64,000 nucleotides of DNA, taken from Rhyzopertha dominica. Lineage: Eukaryota; Arthropoda; Insecta; Coleoptera; Bostrichidae. A program made the translations under genes and the position numbers. Position 1 is the first letter of the stretch. Each line of letters opens with the position of its first letter. This document shows positions 26,701 through 38,700 of this stretch, piece after piece. The notes under the pieces were generated by a model. The model was not told the origin of the DNA, searched no databases, and saw nothing but the letters and a program-made list of their open reading frames with translations. The stretch is taken from positions 11,532,001 to 11,596,000 of the forward strand of contig QCXZ01000064.1 of assembly GCA_025024175.1 (NCBI GenBank), given 5' to 3'.

Positions 26701-29700
26701 TAATGTTACTCAGTACCTATAGAAAAAGAAGCAAATGATCATCCTTAAAATGTCCAATTCTAAAGTTTGTCTTGTCTGCTGACCTATGAGAAGTAGGATA
26801 ACCAAAAGACGCGTGTACAGAAGATTGTTTTTTTTTGGAGGGGGAGGGGGTGTAGTGGTAAAAGCTATTCGTACATAAGCAGCAGATGAAAAAATGATCT
26901 GATTTTTGTACAATAATGTACGATAATAAATAATTATTACCAGAGGTAAAGTAAATCTTCCAAATAAAACATATACGAGCTCAGGCTCATAATAGTTCGG
27001 CCGGCTGGCATTTTCAGTTACATGCTTTAAAAAATTCTGATGCCAACACAGACTGCGACAAATTACTGTGAAACTGTTTATACTACATTAAAACACAGAC
27101 CTTGAACTTACAAAAGCAAACAATTTTATTTCATTTACGTGAACGGCAATAATTACAGAACGAAAAATGTAATTCAACTAACAGGTCATAATAGTTCGGC
27201 CACATCAGCTGACGGGTCATAAGAGTTCGGCCAACATTTAATACTGTGTAACACCAACTTTTTTAGCAATAACGGCTTTAATTCTGCTAGGCATTGTAGC
27301 CACGAGCCTTGCACATTCCTCTGGTAGCGTTTTGTCCCATATAGCCTGCAAGGTGGCTTTTAATTCGTTGACGGTACGCGCTGGAGTTTTACGAAGCTGT
27401 TTCTTCATATTATGCCACAAGGTCTCAATTGGAGATAAATCCGGACTGGAAGAGGTCCATTTTAATACCGGTATTTTATGTTCTTGCAACCATGTTTGAA
27501 CTATTTTTGCCGTATGACACGGCGCTCCATCTTGCTGGAACATAAATTCGCCTTCGGCTGTTTGACAATTCGGGATGGAGGGTAAAAAGTTTTCTTCGAG
27601 AATGTCTCTGTATTTCTGCGCGTTAACAGTGCCGACAATAATACACAGACTACCTACACCCCTAGCAGACATACAACCCCAAACCATCACAGACCCTGGG
27701 AACTTGACTTTTTTTACCAAATAGTCATTGTGGTATGCTTCTGAAGATGTGCGTAAAATTCTTTTTCGCGTGTCACCCACACATACCTCAAATTTCGACT
27801 CATCACTCCAAATGATACTATTCCATTGCATTTGTGTCCAGTTTTTGTGTTCCCGCGCCCATTTTAGTCTGTTCTTCATTTGTAGTTTGGTCAAAAGGGG
27901 TTTTTCTTTTGCCTAGTAGAAAAATGAAATTAAATTATAAGTGCTTGTACTCCAAAAAAAAAAGTAATAATACTTTATAAAATTTGCAACCTATTTTTTT
28001 GATACATCCCTTTGTTGTGGATAATGAAAGGTCCTTTAAAATGCGAGCCCTCCATAGTACTGTTAGTTCTTTAGCATTGCACCGTCGGTTTGTTCTGATA
28101 ATTTTACGCAAAGCTTTCTTATCTGCTCCGGTAATTTGACTTGGTCGGCCAGATTTGTTTTATTGATGGACCCTGCCAGTTCTTTTGTATAAATTGATAA
28201 CGTCTTGCACTGTAGAGCGCGGAACTGAGTGCGAAGCAGATATTTTACGCCCCGAAATGCCCTGGTCGTGGGCTTTACACATAGAAATACGCAAATCTTC
28301 ACTAACAGGCATGCCACGAGGCATTTTACTTGAAAACTGTTGCAAAATAAAGTATAAGCTATGTTTGACAGATAGTTGTTGATTTATTCCGTATATGTTT
28401 TGTTTTGGCAGGCCGCCTCGTGTTTCCATGGCTAATGGGATACATGGCCGAACTATTATGACCCGTTAGTTGAATTACATTTTTGGTTCTGTAATTATTG
28501 CCGTTCACGTAAATGAAATAAAGTTGTTTGCTTTTGTAAGTTCAAGGTATGTGTTTTAATGTAGTAGAAACAGTTTTGCAGCAATTTTTTACAGTTTGAG
28601 TTGGTATCAAAACTTTTTAAACATGTAACTGAACATGCGAGCCGGCCGAACTATTACAGATACAGATACAGATTACAGATATGTTATACCTATCACAATT
28701 CAAAGACCCAATAAAACACAAAACTTAAATCTGTAGTAGTCCGAGCGCAGAACCCTAAAATTATGCGTTTTAAGGACCATCTATACAACTTAAACATATA
28801 TAAACAAATTTGGGCAATTATCACGTAAGCTGATCAGCTGAATTGGAATTTCGAGTTCGCGATTAAATCCGAAATTGCAAATTGCCTAAAAGTAGGTTTT
28901 TCATAATTTTTGTAAATCACAATTTGTCCAATTTTCTCGATAATACCAAGACCGAAAGAGCTGATTTTTTAAACAGATATACTTTGAAATATGCAGATAA
29001 TAAAGGTCTATCAGAAACATTTCAATATTTAAAACCGACGTGCGAAAAAAATTATATACGCATTAACAACATATTTAGGTAAGGAAAATTTCACGTCCCG
29101 GACAACTATATTTATATTTCATAATTTATCGATGCGACAGCGAGACAAATGGAAATGATGGTTCAAATTTATTTTTAGTGAAAAAATAAACACAAAATAT
29201 TCTAAAAGATAAAAAAGTTACGGCGAGTTAAAGTGAAAAGTTTTGAGCGCGCCAGCCGTATTAGCGTGCTGTGGCAACCGCGATAGCTACGTCTGTGTAG
29301 GTATACTTATATATTATACTTATATACTTATGAATATACCGTTTTTATAATACAATCTGAAAAGTACCTGTTTTTGAGCTATTTATGTACCCTTATCCAA
29401 GCGTTGTGATGCGCGTTTAGCACATTTTTATGGCGCGCTCGAAAACTTTTCACTTTAACTCGCCGTAACTTTTTTGCTTTGCAACATTTGGTTTATTTTT
29501 TCACTAAAAACAAATATGAACCATTCTTTTCATTTGTCTCGCTAATGCATCGACAGATGAAAAGTAAATATAGCTGTCCGATACGCGAAATTTCCTTTAC
29601 CTAAATATGTCATCCATGCGTATACTTTTTTTACAAAACGTTTCAAACTTTGAATGTTCGAGCAGACCGTCGTTATCTGCATATTTCAAAGTATAACTAG

Positions 29701-32700
29701 TAAAAAAAATCAGCTCTTTGGGCTCTACCGTTAACAAGAAAACGATTGAAATGATTGAAAAACTGTCTAAATCGTAATATCCAAAAATTGTGGAAAATCG
29801 GACTTTTCGGCATTTTTGCAATTTCAGATTTAATCGCGACCTCAAAATTCGAATTTACCTGATCATTTTACTTGAAAATCACCTAAATTTGTATGTACAT
29901 CTTTAAGTTGTATAAGGGGTGTTGAATTGAGGTAGCTTGCACTCCGACTATAGTAATAATTTGCTAATTTGTCCTTGTTGTCAATTCTGCAGTGTGTGAA
30001 TATCTGCACGAATTTTCTGAAAGCATGGAAGGAACCAGGGAAGGCATGATACTAGCCCTTCCGCCACCATCATGTGACAAAGACGGCAACTACGTACCCA
30101 CCCAATGTCATAATTCCGAATGCTGGTGTGTGGACTATTTTGGAACAGAGATACCCCGTACAAGAGGATCTATAAATGCCACGACTGACTGCCAGGAGTT
30201 GAGGAAATCTATGGATTGCTTAGACCTGACCTGCAGAATGGGCTGTGAATATGGATTTGTTCTATCTGAAGACACCGGCTGCCCATTATGTCAGTGCAGA
30301 GATCCCTGTTCAACTATCCAGTGTAAAAATGAGGAGCAGTGCCAATTGGTGGAAGTCAGCTGTAAAGATCACTACTGTCCTCCAGTACCAGCATGTAAGC
30401 AATAATTCAATCACCAGCTGTCTCAGTGGAAAAATAATAGAATATGTCGACTCTTTTAGTGCATAAGTAACCTTTATAATTTAAAATTATTAAATTAATT
30501 GTCAAAGTTGCTGTGACTTAAGTTTAGATTTCAACAGTTTATAAAAGATGCAACTAATCGTCATTGCAGGTTTGCCAAGAAAAGTTGGCCAATGCCCATA
30601 TCTAGTACCTGCAACATCAACTTCATGTGATTTTGAATGTAATTCAGATCTGGCTTGTAATGGTACTACAAGATGTTGTTCTAATGGCTGTGGGACACAA
30701 TGTGTGGAACCTCTGCTTTTCACAGGTAGGTGTACCCACGTTTCAAGTTCATTTGTACTAAGCCCCAGTAATAAAATGGTAGAATTTAATTTCCAAAGTA
30801 TGCTTAACGTCACCATAATCAACGCTATTATATTCGATAGTAGAGTCACATCGTTTTGTTCATATACAGGCAAAGTCATGATTACCTGAATAGTAGATTC
30901 ATGCCGGCTTTTGCTAATACGACTTAAGCAGCTAAAGCAAATAAGGTGGCAATGCTGAAAGATACAGTATATTATTTAATTTTGATAGTTCTAAACTAAA
31001 CTTAATCAATATTAAAAAAAAGGTTTTTGAATAAAAGTCTTGCATGTGTTACAGTAGCATAGTCATGTAGTTACTGGTGTTATGTTTAATTACTTAGTCC
31101 ACTTCTTCATTATAACATCTACTCATAATCAATCAACAGCTTGCCAACATCAGCAGGCATTAGCCCAACACCAAGCACATGAATCAGGAATTCCAGCCAA
31201 CAAAGTCTTCATACCACAATGCAAAGAAGATGGCAGCTTTACCTCTAAACAATGTGATCCAAAAAGTGAACAATGTTGGTGTGTGGATCTCCGTGGATTT
31301 GAGATATCAAAGACAAGAGTTCCAAAGGATCAGGAATTAACGTGCGATCCCCTGCCAGAATCTACACATCAGTGTCCATTGAGAAAATGTAAGGAAGACT
31401 GCTCTCATGGTTTTGAAATAGACGAAAATGGTTGTAGAACTTGCAAATGTCTAGAACCATGTTCAAAAATTTCTTGCAGAGGAGAAGGAGAAACATGCAG
31501 GTATTGTATTTACAGAATGATAATGAGAATATGGTCTTGCATATATTCAGAAATAACAAAAATAAATTCTAATTAAATTATTTTATAACGAAAATATCTT
31601 CAGTCTCAGAACTTTGTACTCTTGTAAATTCAAAAACCATTTTTTGGCAGTCAAAAATAAACAAATCATTTCAAGAAGTACCTAGACAGAAGACAGAATA
31701 CTCTTTCACTAGTAGCCGAATTTGTTATAGACTGGTTCAAGTGGAATGCACAGATTGGCCATGCCCACCAGTTCCAATGTGCCTTCCAAAGAAAGAAAAT
31801 CCCTGTCAACATGGGGAACCCTTGAAATTGACAGGATCTGAAGATATGGTGTCTTGCGGTCCTGACTTTGAAAGTTGCCCATCTTCTCACAAATGTCAAC
31901 TTAGTCCTGTTGGAGAATATGCAGTATGCTGTCCCAAACCTAGTAAGTAATTATTGATTAAAACTTCTGACAGACAGTGGCATGCCTATTGGGGGGGGGT
32001 CTAACCCAAAAATTACGTTAGATTTTAATAACACAGGAAAGTTAAAAAATTGGTAAATTTTTTTAAACCAGCTGGTTTCATAGCGCTGGCACCGTAGTCT
32101 CCGTCGGCGCTTAGTGTCCGTGTCAGCTCTCGTTTCCGAGATATCGGAGCAAAATGCATTTTTTTAATGGGAAGGGGGGGGTCATAAGGCACATCATTGA
32201 AAAGGATATTTTTTCCTGATTTCAAAAATGTATCACACTTGTACAATTTATTACTTCTGAGTTGAGGAAAGTGGGTCTTGAAAAAAACTTGGGGATAAAA
32301 ACCAAATTCGTTATCGCTAAGTAAAAATAAAAACTCCGGGTGTCTCCATTTTCCTTTTTCATTCAATTTGTTATTTGCGATCACAATGCCTCAGTTAACT
32401 GAACATGATCGCATCGAAATTTTGATGACGATTGGTTATGGAGATAAAAGGCGAAGATATTCGGAAGTAATTGCACTCTACAATGCAATTCATGAAGATC
32501 GTGAACCAATTGCCAGATCAACAGTTATTAAAACATTGCAACGTTTTGACGAAACCGACGGTGTTGAAAATCGTCAAAGACCAGGACGTCCAAAGTATGA
32601 GTGAGAAAAGTAGCTTGAATGTCCTTTTAGATGAGCAAGAGAATCCCAAGTGCTCCCACTCACCATATTAGCAGAAGATATGTTCATAAAATTTTGAAAA

Positions 32701-35700
32701 AAGAGAAGTATCATCCATATAAAATTCACTAATTACAAGAAGTGAGCGAAGATGATTTCGATCGTAGGATAGAATTTTGCGAAACTGCTATAAACATGAT
32801 AGATGAAGACAGAAACATTTTAAATTGGATTATGTTTTCTTATGAAGTGCGACTTTTTGCCTCAATGGTAATGCGAATAGATATAATTGCAGATATTGGT
32901 CTGACACAAATCCACATTGGATGGAACAAGTCCACATACAACACCCTCAGAAAGTGAATGTCTGGTGTGGTATTATCGGTGAGCATATTGTTGGGCTTTT
33001 TTTCACTGATGAAAATTTGAATGCGGTCAAGTATTTACCGCTCCTGCGCGAGTACATTATACCAGAACTTGATGCCGCTTGATTTTTCCTGTGGGGGTAT
33101 CTGAAAAATCTTATTTATGCTGATCGTCCAAATAATGCAGAAGATTTAAAAGGACGAATCAGAAATTCAGAACTTACCCCCACATATGCTACAAAGTACA
33201 TTAGAAAACTTTTACTCAAGGCTGCATTACTGTCAGAAACTAAATGGGGAACATTTTGAGCATATTCTGTAATGTAAATCTGAAAAAATACTGCAATTTT
33301 CATGGAATCATGTTTTTCTTTTTTACTTTTTGGGTACCCGATTCGCAATAAATTGATCAAACTAGACGAAAATTATCACCAGTCAAGGAAAAATTGTTTA
33401 CCTGTTTTTTGTCCATTTTAGCTATAAAGAAAATTGTTTTCATTCTTTTCGTTCTTTGTCAAGCCCAATTATTGTATTTACACTTTTTTCAACTCAGAAG
33501 CAATAAATTGTACAAGTGTGATACGTTTTTTAAATCAGGAAAAATATCCTTTTCAATGATGTGTCTTTTGACCCCCTTCCCATTAAAAGAAAGCAACTTG
33601 CGCCCATATCTTGGAAATGAGAGCTGACATGGAGTAGAAAAAAACCCAGAAAATGCATTTTAATTACCCATAGGCCTATGCACAATTTCAGAAAAATCGG
33701 TCAAACAAAACCGGAAATATCCTGCTGGTTCCATACTTTAGTCACAGATCAGTGATTAATATAATACCTTAGGTACTTTGAATATAATAATATATTACAT
33801 AACCAGAGTTGTAAGAAGCATATTACAATAATTGGGATGTTTCAATTAGATATAATGTAAATACCTTTCGAATGACAGAAACATCAACCAAAAGAAAATA
33901 AAGTACAACATTAACTATTTCATGTGATATTTCTAACAATTAACTGAAATCGGATAACATCAAGCGAACGCTTTTTGGAAACTGAAACTGTAACGTAATA
34001 AAAAATATGTGCTAGTCATTACGTAACACTGTATGTAATAACGAATTTACTAATCAACATATAGTACATTATGAGCAATTTACTAATAAATAAGTAGAAA
34101 AAAGTGAATTATATTCAAAGTTCGATATCATGGTGTACATCCTGCAAAGACATAATGTCACAGTCTTAATCCAAATTTGACATGCCCCATCATATACTCA
34201 GTATCAAAAATAATTTCAACGCTACCCATTAAGCATAATCGAATTTTTGCACCTTTAAGTACCATGCACCACGGCCCTAGTCTCATAATCATGTCGTACA
34301 CACATGGCATTTTTTACCGGAACCATCATACTTGGCATCGAAAATGACATCCAACAACACCCATAAAGCAAAATCGAATTTTTGCACGTTTAGGTACCAT
34401 GGTGCATGTTCGTACACTTCCTAATCAAAATTTGACATATATGTATCATACTCAGCATCAAGACACGATCAATGACACTCATGATTCAAAAACGATTTTT
34501 TGCACGTTTAGGTACCATAGTGCATGTTGGTATAATCTTAATCCAAATTTGATATGTATATCTATAATCATACTCAACATAAATAACATACGATCAAAGA
34601 CACCTATAATGCTAAAATGAATTTTTTCTGCTTTAGCTAGCTGATGCTTGTCTGTTTATAGTCTTAATTCTTTGACTTGCATCATTATACTCATGAAGAA
34701 GAATCGAATTTCGCCCTTTAGATATCATTGTGCATGTCTATAATTGTCTTAAGAATGGTATCCTGGAGAGAGAAAAAGTCCATCTGAGATAATATTTGCA
34801 AAACAGCACTACTATTGAGTTGTTTTTACCGCACCGATATATTTGAAAATGATCTTATTCGAAAGCTCGTGATCAACATTTCCACATAAGCGATTTTTTA
34901 TGTGCAAATTAACTGTTGCAACAACTAAAATTCGTAAAAGTGTAGGCGTGAAACAAATAGAATTTTTGCACTGTTAGGTACCTTGGTGCATCTTTCTCAT
35001 AATCTTAATCTAAATTAAACATACATAAATACCATCATACTCACAAAAATTACATTCAACGTTACCCATAGTTCAAAATCCAATTTTTGCACCTTAGGTT
35101 CCATGGTGCTTTGATGCTAGAGGCAGCATCCGAAAGTTTAGGGTACATTTTTGTTTCTCATTTTTTATGTTTACAAATAGTATGTTTCCAACAATCCATT
35201 GTGATCAAATTTTCAGTGCTACTTTAATTTGACAAGGAGTTCACTTATGCTGTTGCTTTTACGTTCCTTATCTCTGCCATCTTCAACTGCTCGTCGCTCT
35301 TTACAAATTGCATAACCATGAACATGTCTACGATCGGGAGATTATTTGAAACGCGCTAACGAAGCCTTCAGAAGTCATAACTCATAAATATTAAGTAAGT
35401 ACTTCACTCTTTCTTCGCGTATTTTAATTCGCTTGTCACAAAATGAATTGACACAACACGTGACGCGCAGACCCCAAATGTAAACAGGCGGCCATTTATA
35501 AGACACCTGACGTCACGGCCAATATGTTCGCGTTTTGGCGGCCACCTTAATTATTTACATTTTTTAACATTAAAGATACACCTTACGGTCCATTTTTTCG
35601 ATTTTATAAGCTGTCACAGCTGTTTTGTGTGCTGATAGATAGCTAACTAGCCACGAATTGATCTGCCACTTGCGCCTAGAGTTCTTAATTTTGCTAACAG

Positions 35701-38700
35701 ATTTAGGTAGGACACACCTTAAATTCAACAAAAGCTTTTTTCCACATTGTTAGAAACGGAATTCGATTACAAAATAATTAAAATAGTAAAAAGCTTAGTT
35801 AGAGAATATGTGCAGTTTTTCAAGATTGTGGGTGATATTCCATCTGGGCCTCTTTTCTTACAATTAAATGCTCAAAGCCATCAAAAATATCATATTATGA
35901 CGCAGGCAGAAGCAAATGAATGGATGATTGAATCATCAAATACGGTGATGTAGCAATCACAAGATTTATTTATTTGTTACAGGAGATGTATGTTTCGAGC
36001 CTCTAGACAAAGGAACTTGTACCGATGAAGACTTGCCCAGAAACCTAACTAGATACTTCTTCAACACTCGTACCAACAAATGTGAGACCTTCATATACTC
36101 TGGCTGCCAAGGCAACCACAACAACTTCCACACACAAGAAATGTGCAATTTAGTATGCCCCGTACTGAGCCAATGTGAACGATTACGCGAAAAGAACCAG
36201 AAGGCTGCTGAGAGATATAAAAGACCAACGTTTGCACCCAGATGCAATCCGGACACTGGAGCCTGGCAACCAGTGCAGTGCTTAGAACATGTTGACGTTT
36301 GTTGGTGTGTTACACCCCAGGGAGAGCCTTTGAAAGGAACACTTATAAGGGGCTCCGAACCACAGTGCAACTTCAGGCAAGCTAGAAATAGAGCTAGGGA
36401 TCGATTGGATGATGACAGCGATCTTGGTAAGTGGTATTTTATTCTTTTTTTCCTTCCCTAGTAAGTTAATCTCTCAAATACCTGTCGGTAAACAGTTATT
36501 AAAAATCCGCATGATGCGATCAATTACGGCTGGAGTTGGAATTTGTTGGTCTTTCAGTCTAAAAAACCGCTGCAAATTGAATCAATACTTCGACATCCAA
36601 TTGTCTTATGCTAAACGATTAGTAATCAAATTTTGAGCATTTTGTCTCTCTACACATTTTTTCTAAGACAAAGTCTTCGTGATATTGGCAAAAATATATA
36701 AATTTTAAAAATAGGTTTTTTCCAAATAACTCAAAAATTATTAACTTAACAAACAAATTACAAGAGTGCTTTCTGATCAGAAATTTGATTTTATATATAA
36801 TACAAAAATTGCTACAACCGAAAATTTATAAGAGTGAATAATACTCGCAGTTGTAATGCTAACCACATAGGTACTAAAACAAAAAAAAATATAAAAAAAT
36901 AAAAATTTGCAAAAAGGGTAGTTACCCCCCAATTTTGCCCCCTTCCCGATACCGTACTTACTCCACAAACAATAGGTCGCTTTGGGTAGTAGAAATTTAT
37001 ACGTTTGCCAAATTTCAAGTTCATATATTAAGTCTTTCGAAAGTTATCGTGTATACAAACAAAACCACAGACAAGAAATTTGTTTTGGCTCAAATTTTGC
37101 TTTTTTTTGCGTTTTCGACCATTTTAAAGCGAATGAGCAAATAAAAATTTTTGAAAAGTTTTTTCGCGATACAATACTTCCCATCCGTTGGATGTGGAAG
37201 TAATTAAACATTGAATAGCATAAATTAATATCGTTTACTTTGTGGTTGAAAATTAAAAAGGTACTTACAAGAATGAAAGTGTAAACACATTTTTGTGTAA
37301 TTTTTTTCAAATCACACTGATAAGCATCATTTGCGTATAGGAGAACATAATTCAAAACGCTTGTAGTACATTTTTCACAAACCAAACAAACAATATCGGC
37401 CTCAAGTGGTACTCTTGGACAACACCTAATAGCAAACTGATAATGCACAAAATAACAAAATTACGTCTATGCCATGTCGCCTGCGTCAAAACAATCTGTG
37501 AACAGTTGTTTCGGCTTATAAAGCCTCCTCAGCACAGCTATAGTCTTAAAGCAGACAACACGGCACAGATCTGACTTCCCTTATATACGCCAAGGTAGGC
37601 GATGAGAACTGCATTATTTGCAGAAATCATGGTTGGGGGACGTCTGCCGGCTTTTAAACGCCCACAACATAGTGGACTGCCGTTTAGATTAGTTCTGGAC
37701 GAGTGGATGATGCCGTATGCCGTATTGCCACTAGATGGCATGGTGTCATCCACACTGTAATTATCGTATATTATTCCGTATAATTTTCACTACGATCTGA
37801 GTTTTGAAATTTCTTGTAACATTTTAAATAAACTAAAGAGAAATCAAAGAATTTTACGAAATAATAATCCTTCCCTTGCTACCGTTAAAAAATCAAATGA
37901 TATTTTGGTAATAAAGTGCTGAGAAGTTGTAGAAATTGTTAGCTGCTTTAACAAATCACTTTCTGAATTATTAAGTTTACCGCAAATTTAACACCATTAC
38001 TATTTTTATTTCTAGTTCTTGAAGAATTGATGATGCAAATTGGTTCTATTGCAAGTGACTACGACGATAGCGAAGCAACACCTGACTTGCAAATGGAAAC
38101 TAGTGGTCTCTCTCCCCAAGAATTACCCAGAAAAACACGCTGTGAATCAATGGGTGCACAGTGTGATGAACACGGAAAATTTTTGCCCATGCAATGTGAT
38201 CAGGAAATTTGTTGGTGTGTTGACGAAGCGGTAATCAACTTCCGATGGACAAATTCATTCAAAAAGAGGAGAACAGAGTTGTAGTAAGTACTAATTAATA
38301 TTCAGTTTACATAATTAAACAAACATAATTAATTGCAATTAAACAGTCTATAATGGGGTTGACAGCATCTTAGCTGCGGTGTATAATGTTGTATATGCTG
38401 GGTAGGGATGTTAACGATACTTCGATGGTATCGAAAATATTGATATTCTGAGCCCAAATTAATATCGATAATTTGTATCGATACTGATTGCTTGCTTTTG
38501 GTAATGATATAAATGTAAACAGTATTACGTCTACATCATGGATACACAGTGCCTCTCTATTGATGTGGATAATACTGAAGATTGATGCCATGCTGACTCC
38601 AGAGACTTGTAATATCTTTCAAACAGATTGCATATCTTCCAACAGAGCAACATGACCCAAATTGGCAACAGCTTCATTTGCAACAACTCTTACGGGCTTA

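Noticed and set aside
28655..28690. GATACA microsatellite as target duplication of the Tc1-like element
   Set aside because: Too short and imperfect, and not mirrored at the left end; left as simple sequence.
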